Source of the DNA: Chara braunii | Taxonomy: Eukaryota; Streptophyta; Charophyceae; Charales; Characeae | Reading direction: 5' to 3' | DNA: 21,828 bases | Assembly (NCBI GenBank): GCA_003427395.1 | Contig: BFEA01000039.1 | Span: 383,254 to 405,081, forward strand | Part shown: positions 20,121 through 21,828 of the stretch, piece by piece | How the letters are laid out: the number at the start of each line of letters is the position of its first letter | Numbering within the stretch: the first letter of the stretch is position 1 | Notes under the pieces: generated by a model | What the model saw: the letters and a program-made list of their open reading frames with translations, nothing else | What the model was told of the DNA's origin: nothing | The model's database searches: none | Translations under genes and position numbers: made by a program

Positions 20121-20447
20121 ATGGCCGATGTCGTTGACCGGCAAGGGGGGGCGGAATTGGCTACCCCCGCCGTGGGAGATAGAATGCAGCAGGCGGTGTC
20201 CAGTGAAGGGGAGAAGGGAGCGGAGGCATGGCCGGAGGCACTTCGTCGAAACACTTCTATATTTGAAGAATGGGAGGTTCGTTGGTCGGGATATAACCTG
20301 CCTACACTCAAGATTGCAACCCATAATAGGAACGTGGAAAGGGGGAGGGGGGGAGGGGGTGGGGGGGGGGGGAGGGGTGAGGAAAGAAGGGTGAAAACCC
20401 ACTTATATGAGAGGAGTGTGCACATGCACGATCAATCATACGTATAG
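20121..20447 (+). CDS. hypothetical protein, possible first exon
   Basis: ATG in favourable context (AGCCATGGCC) opens a 108-codon frame. The first ~75 residues (MADVVDRQGGAELATPAVGD...) have balanced composition and GC-biased codons. The end is a low-complexity Gly/Arg-rich run encoded by a G tract (20341-20372) and then sequence that is part of an assembly duplication, so the true 3' end is unknown. Donor-like sites exist (for example GGGAG|GTTCGT near 20275), and a strong acceptor TTTGTCTTTTGTGCAG|GTGG lies at about 20793. No family is recognised. It may be an exon of a real gene or chance. Confidence 0.3.
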   Translation: MADVVDRQGGAELATPAVGDRMQQAVSSEGEKGAEAWPEALRRNTSIFEEWEVRWSGYNLPTLKIATHNRNVERGRGGGGGGGGRGEERRVKTHLYERSVHMHDQSYV

Positions 20448-20683
20448 GTTACGGATGCCTACTCGTGAGTAGGCATGGATAAACTGCAAAGAGAAAGAGA
20501 AAGCGCTGTCTCTTATACACATCTAGATGTGTATAAGAGACGGGGGGGGGAGGGGTGAGGAAAGAAGGGTGAAAACCCACTTATATGAGAGGAGTGTGCA
20601 CATGCACGATCAATCATACGTATAGGTTACGGATGCCTACTCGTGAGTAGGCATGGATAAACTGCAAAGAGAAAGAGAAAGCG
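20364..20683. other. 142-bp exact duplication around a sequencing adapter (assembly artifact)
   Basis: 20364-20505 and 20542-20683 are identical over 142 bases, separated only by the adapter at 20506-20541. Identity without a single change over G tracts and purine runs, with adapter between, is what a mate-pair junction read built into a contig produces. The real locus should contain one copy. The perfect hairpin ATGCCTACTC/GAGTAGGCAT is therefore listed twice by position (20455-20476 and 20633-20654) but is probably single in the genome. Confidence 0.93.
20506..20541. other. Nextera mate-pair junction adapter (Tn5 mosaic ends)
   Basis: CTGTCTCTTATACACATCT (20506-20524) is the 19-bp Tn5 mosaic end, immediately followed by its reverse complement AGATGTGTATAAGAGAC (20525-20541), lacking only the final AG. 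This head-to-head 38-bp arrangement is the circularisation adapter of Nextera mate-pair libraries and is contaminating synthetic sequence. Confidence 0.97.
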
Positions 20684-20892
20684 CGATATAGGGGGGGCCT
20701 CGCTGCACTGCTCACCAAATGTGCAAAATGAGAATGAATCTTCCGACAGGATATGGGAAGATACACTGCTTTATTTTTTGTCTTTTGTGCAGGTGGTGAG
20801 TAGTGGAACGAGATCCATCGACTACCGGTGCGCGGTAGGGTTTGCCCAACATCGATGACGAAGAAGAAAGAATGAAATACACCGAGCCGCCA

Positions 20893-20993
20893 TCTTCTCA
20901 CCCGAATAAAACGCCCGGTCATTGCCACTGCATCTGGTCTCGAAGTTGCCCCGAATACAGGTGCAATCACCGGGCGTTCGATTCGGGTGAAGA
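20893..20993. other. 101-nt foldback, near-perfect arms
   Basis: Arms 20893-20926 and 20962-20993 pair over about 30 positions with one 2-nt gap and three mismatches; the core ACGCCCGGT on the left faces ACCGGGCGT on the right, with outer arms ACCCGAAT/ATTCGGGT. The loop is about 35 nt. The shape resembles a small plant hairpin precursor or a MITE; there is no evidence for either. GTTCGATTC in the right arm looks like a tRNA B box but no tRNA can be folded. Confidence 0.6.
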
Positions 20994-21036
20994 CCGTAGC
21001 CCACGTGGCTGAATGGTATAATACCCCTGAACGAAT

Positions 21037-21236
21037 TGTGGAAAAACGATACTTACCTGGCCAGGGCCTATCCGTGATCAAGAAGGCGGATGGCCTAGGT
21101 TGCAGGGCTCCCATTGCACTTTGGGATTCGCCTGGCCTAAGTCACACCCACGGAGGTGTTACTACGGTAATATTTCTGGTATCGGGGGCACGCGTACGCG
21201 CAAATCTCGAAAAAAAAAAAAAAAATGTGGAAAACG
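21037..21236 (+). mobile_element. retrotransposed U1 unit: target-site duplication, U1, poly(A)
   Basis: TGTGGAAAAACG (21037-21048) ends at the base before U1 +1, and TGTGGAAAACG (21226-21236) starts at the base after an A16 run (21210-21225). The copies differ by one A. A direct repeat hugging exactly the 5' end of an RNA copy and the end of its poly(A) is the signature of LINE-type retrotransposition. Confidence 0.85.
21049..21209 (+). ncRNA. U1 spliceosomal snRNA, full-length retrocopy
   Basis: U1 RNA pairs with 5' splice sites in the U1 snRNP. The copy begins ATACTTACCTGG with the splice-site-pairing ACTTACCTG intact. Stem-loop I is ATCCG/CGGAT around GATCAAGAAGG (21076-21086), the U1-70K-binding loop. 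Stem-loop II carries ATTGCAC (21113-21119), the U1A-binding core, in a TCCC/GGGA stem. Stem-loop III is ACACC/GGTGT near 21145-21160. The Sm site is AATATTTCTGG (21169-21179). Stem-loop IV (about 21184-21209) ends at CTCG. At ~161 nt it has the usual length. All key elements look intact, so insertion was recent, but the poly(A) and target duplication mark a retrocopy that left its promoter behind; transcription would depend on the new site. Confidence 0.92.
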
Positions 21237-21470
21237 GACAATGTTTTTATGATCCGACAACCGTGCAATCAATCCTCTTGTTAAAAAAAGAAAAAAAGAA
21301 AAAATAATAATAATAATCTTGTTTTGGCAGTAATGCTGCCATGTTATTAGCCGCATTAGTCGCTGTAGAAACAGATGAAAGAGGAAAATAGCTGGGAATT
21401 ACGTGGGCCGGATGGTTTGTTGCAGGGGGGAATGTGGAAGAGTTACCGTGGTAGAAAAAAGGGTAAAATC
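21237..21470. other. short spacer between snRNA-derived copies
   Basis: A-rich text with an (AAT)n run at about 21303-21316 and a small hairpin GGCAG/CTGCC near 21328-21340. No snRNA or gene recognised. Confidence 0.4.
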
Positions 21471-21601
21471 GTTCGGAGGGACATCCGTCGAATCGAAATG
21501 GGAACGATTTGCAGAGAAGAGATTACTGCTGTAATTAACATGGCCGCGCCCTAGTAGGATGATGAGTCACGATTGTTTTTTTTTTTTTTTTTTTTTTTTT
21601 T
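21471..21601 (+). pseudogene. divergent U6 snRNA-like sequence with inserted hairpin and T26
   Basis: The order of U6 landmarks is kept: TTCGGAGGGACATCCG (U6: TTCGGGGACATCCG), AAATGGGAACGATTTGCAGA (U6: AAATTGGAACGATACAGAGA), TTAACATGGCC (U6: TTAGCATGGCC) and AGGATGATGAG (U6: AGGATGACAC). The invariant ACAGAGA box reads GCAGAGA, the 5' GTCCC strand is missing, and a perfect mini-hairpin ATTAC-TGCT-GTAAT (21522-21535) sits just after the AGAGAAGA part. The 3' GAGAAATGGTCC is absent, replaced by GATTG and a T26 run (21576-21601). It is a decayed or chimeric copy, not a working U6. Confidence 0.7.
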
Positions 21602-21606
21602 CCTTC

Positions 21607-21639
21607 GCCGATGGACCACGGATCAGATATTAAGCTGAT
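21607..21639 (-). pseudogene. antisense U2 snRNA fragment
   Basis: Read on the minus strand, 33 bases contain ATCAGCTTAATATCTGAT followed by a GTGG-CCATCGGC pattern. This is the U2 stem-loop IIa region next to the branchpoint part of U2, plant-type in its GTGGNCCATCGGC. Only this part of U2 is present, fused on one side to T26 (A26 on its own strand) and on the other to U6 sequence in the opposite orientation. Confidence 0.75.
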
Positions 21640-21644
21640 GATCA

Positions 21645-21742
21645 GTTAGCATGACCCCTCGGGACATCCGTTAGCATGGCCCCTGCGAAAGGATTTAAAA
21701 AGCGAAAAATGAAAGACTCGAGAAATGGTCCAAGTTCTTTTT
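21645..21742 (+). pseudogene. permuted U6 snRNA fragments
   Basis: Pieces in order: TTAGCATGACCCC (U6 middle, 21646-21658), CTCGGGACATCCG (U6 5' end, 21658-21670), TTAGCATGGCCCCTGCG (U6 middle again, 21671-21687), AAAGGATTT, an unrelated ~20-nt insert, CTCGAGAAATGGTCCAAG (U6 3' end, 21717-21734) and a T5 run (21738-21742) like a Pol III terminator. The part between ACATCCG and TTAGCATGG that should hold AACGATACAGAGA is deleted. It is a rearranged composite copy, joined head-to-head with the antisense U2 piece. Confidence 0.8.
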
Positions 21743-21828
21743 CTGTTTTTGAAACAGAAAAAAATGCCAATTGAGTAGAGATGTGGCATCGGCCGTTTTT
21801 CTGTTTTTTTTTTTTTTTTTTTTTTTTT
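21738..21828. other. T-rich hairpins and terminal T25
   Basis: TTTTTCTGTTT/AAACAGAAAAA (about 21738-21758) is a perfect 11-bp inverted repeat, and ATGCCA/TGGCAT (21763-21787) forms a second stem with a 14-nt loop. TTTTTCTGTTTTT then recurs before a T25 run that reaches the window end. Either a further minus-strand poly(A) element begins beyond the window or this is simple repeat. Confidence 0.5.

Noticed and set aside
20034-20425. Minus-strand proline-rich ORFs.
   Set aside because: Proline run is only the reverse of a G tract; shadow of the plus-strand frame.
20506-20541. Tn5-like transposon end or natural inverted repeat.
   Set aside because: It matches the engineered mosaic end joined head-to-head as in mate-pair kits and is flanked by an exact duplication.
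21007-21017. TGGCTGAATGG as a tRNA A box, with GTTCGATTC at 20978-20986 as a B box.
   Set aside because: Order is reversed (B before A) and no cloverleaf can be formed.
20998-21025. GCCCACGTGGC and TATAATA upstream of U1 as a native plant snRNA promoter (USE plus TATA).
   Set aside because: Spacing between the two words is far shorter than in plant snRNA genes, and the target duplication and poly(A) show that the U1 copy arrived without its promoter.

Overview
The window looks like nuclear DNA of a large, repeat-rich plant-lineage genome, most likely a charophyte alga of the Chara type. This rests on three things: the codon style and Gag-like text of a decayed retroelement (zinc knuckle followed by a 'DGKMYDRQGRVVERAVDGGRAQL'-type tail, which I associate with Chara repeats from memory), poly(A)-tailed LINEs, and a U1 snRNA with plant-like features. 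The species is an inference. I find no convincing complete protein-coding gene; almost everything is mobile-element or snRNA-derived sequence.

Layout. 1-3100 and 8301-11401 are two arms of a 3.1-kb inverted repeat, visibly a few percent diverged and possibly continuing left of the window. They flank a 5.2-kb spacer: noncoding sequence at 3101-5050, a minus-strand gag-only retrotransposon pseudogene at about 5050-7620, a CAG-rich leader, and a 0.3-kb repeat at 8002-8300. From 11402 to about 16060 there is noncoding sequence with several kinds of foldback structure: seven hairpin-like copies of one constant ~20-nt loop, whose stems mostly differ in sequence while staying paired (11928-12649); a second copy of the 0.3-kb repeat; a tandem array of five ~120-bp foldback units (12929-13468); a GC-rich segment (14.2-15.3 kb) with a run of hairpins; another run of hairpins at 15565-15780; and three foldback units of the same family in opposite orientation (15749-16056). 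I suspect LTR and leader parts of old LTR retrotransposons, but cannot prove it.

16462-16923 is a minisatellite of seven 66-bp units ending exactly where a 5'-truncated, stop-ridden LINE begins (about 16922-19172, RT and zinc-finger remnants, A33 tail). A second 3'-end fragment of a related LINE lies at about 19560-19715. 19845-20450 has a promoter-like stretch and a 108-codon ORF that might be a first exon. At 20506-20541 there is an almost complete Nextera mate-pair junction adapter between two identical 142-bp copies, which is an assembly error and not biology.

The last 800 bp is a cluster of spliceosomal snRNA-derived sequences: a full-length U1 with a poly(A) tail and an 11/12-bp target-site duplication (a retrocopy), a divergent U6-like copy with an inserted hairpin, an antisense U2 fragment, and permuted U6 pieces. 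The simplest overall reading is a LINE-active genome in which LINE machinery also retrotransposed and stitched together snRNAs. The most novel-looking items are the constant-loop hairpin array and the U1/U6/anti-U2/U6 mosaic.
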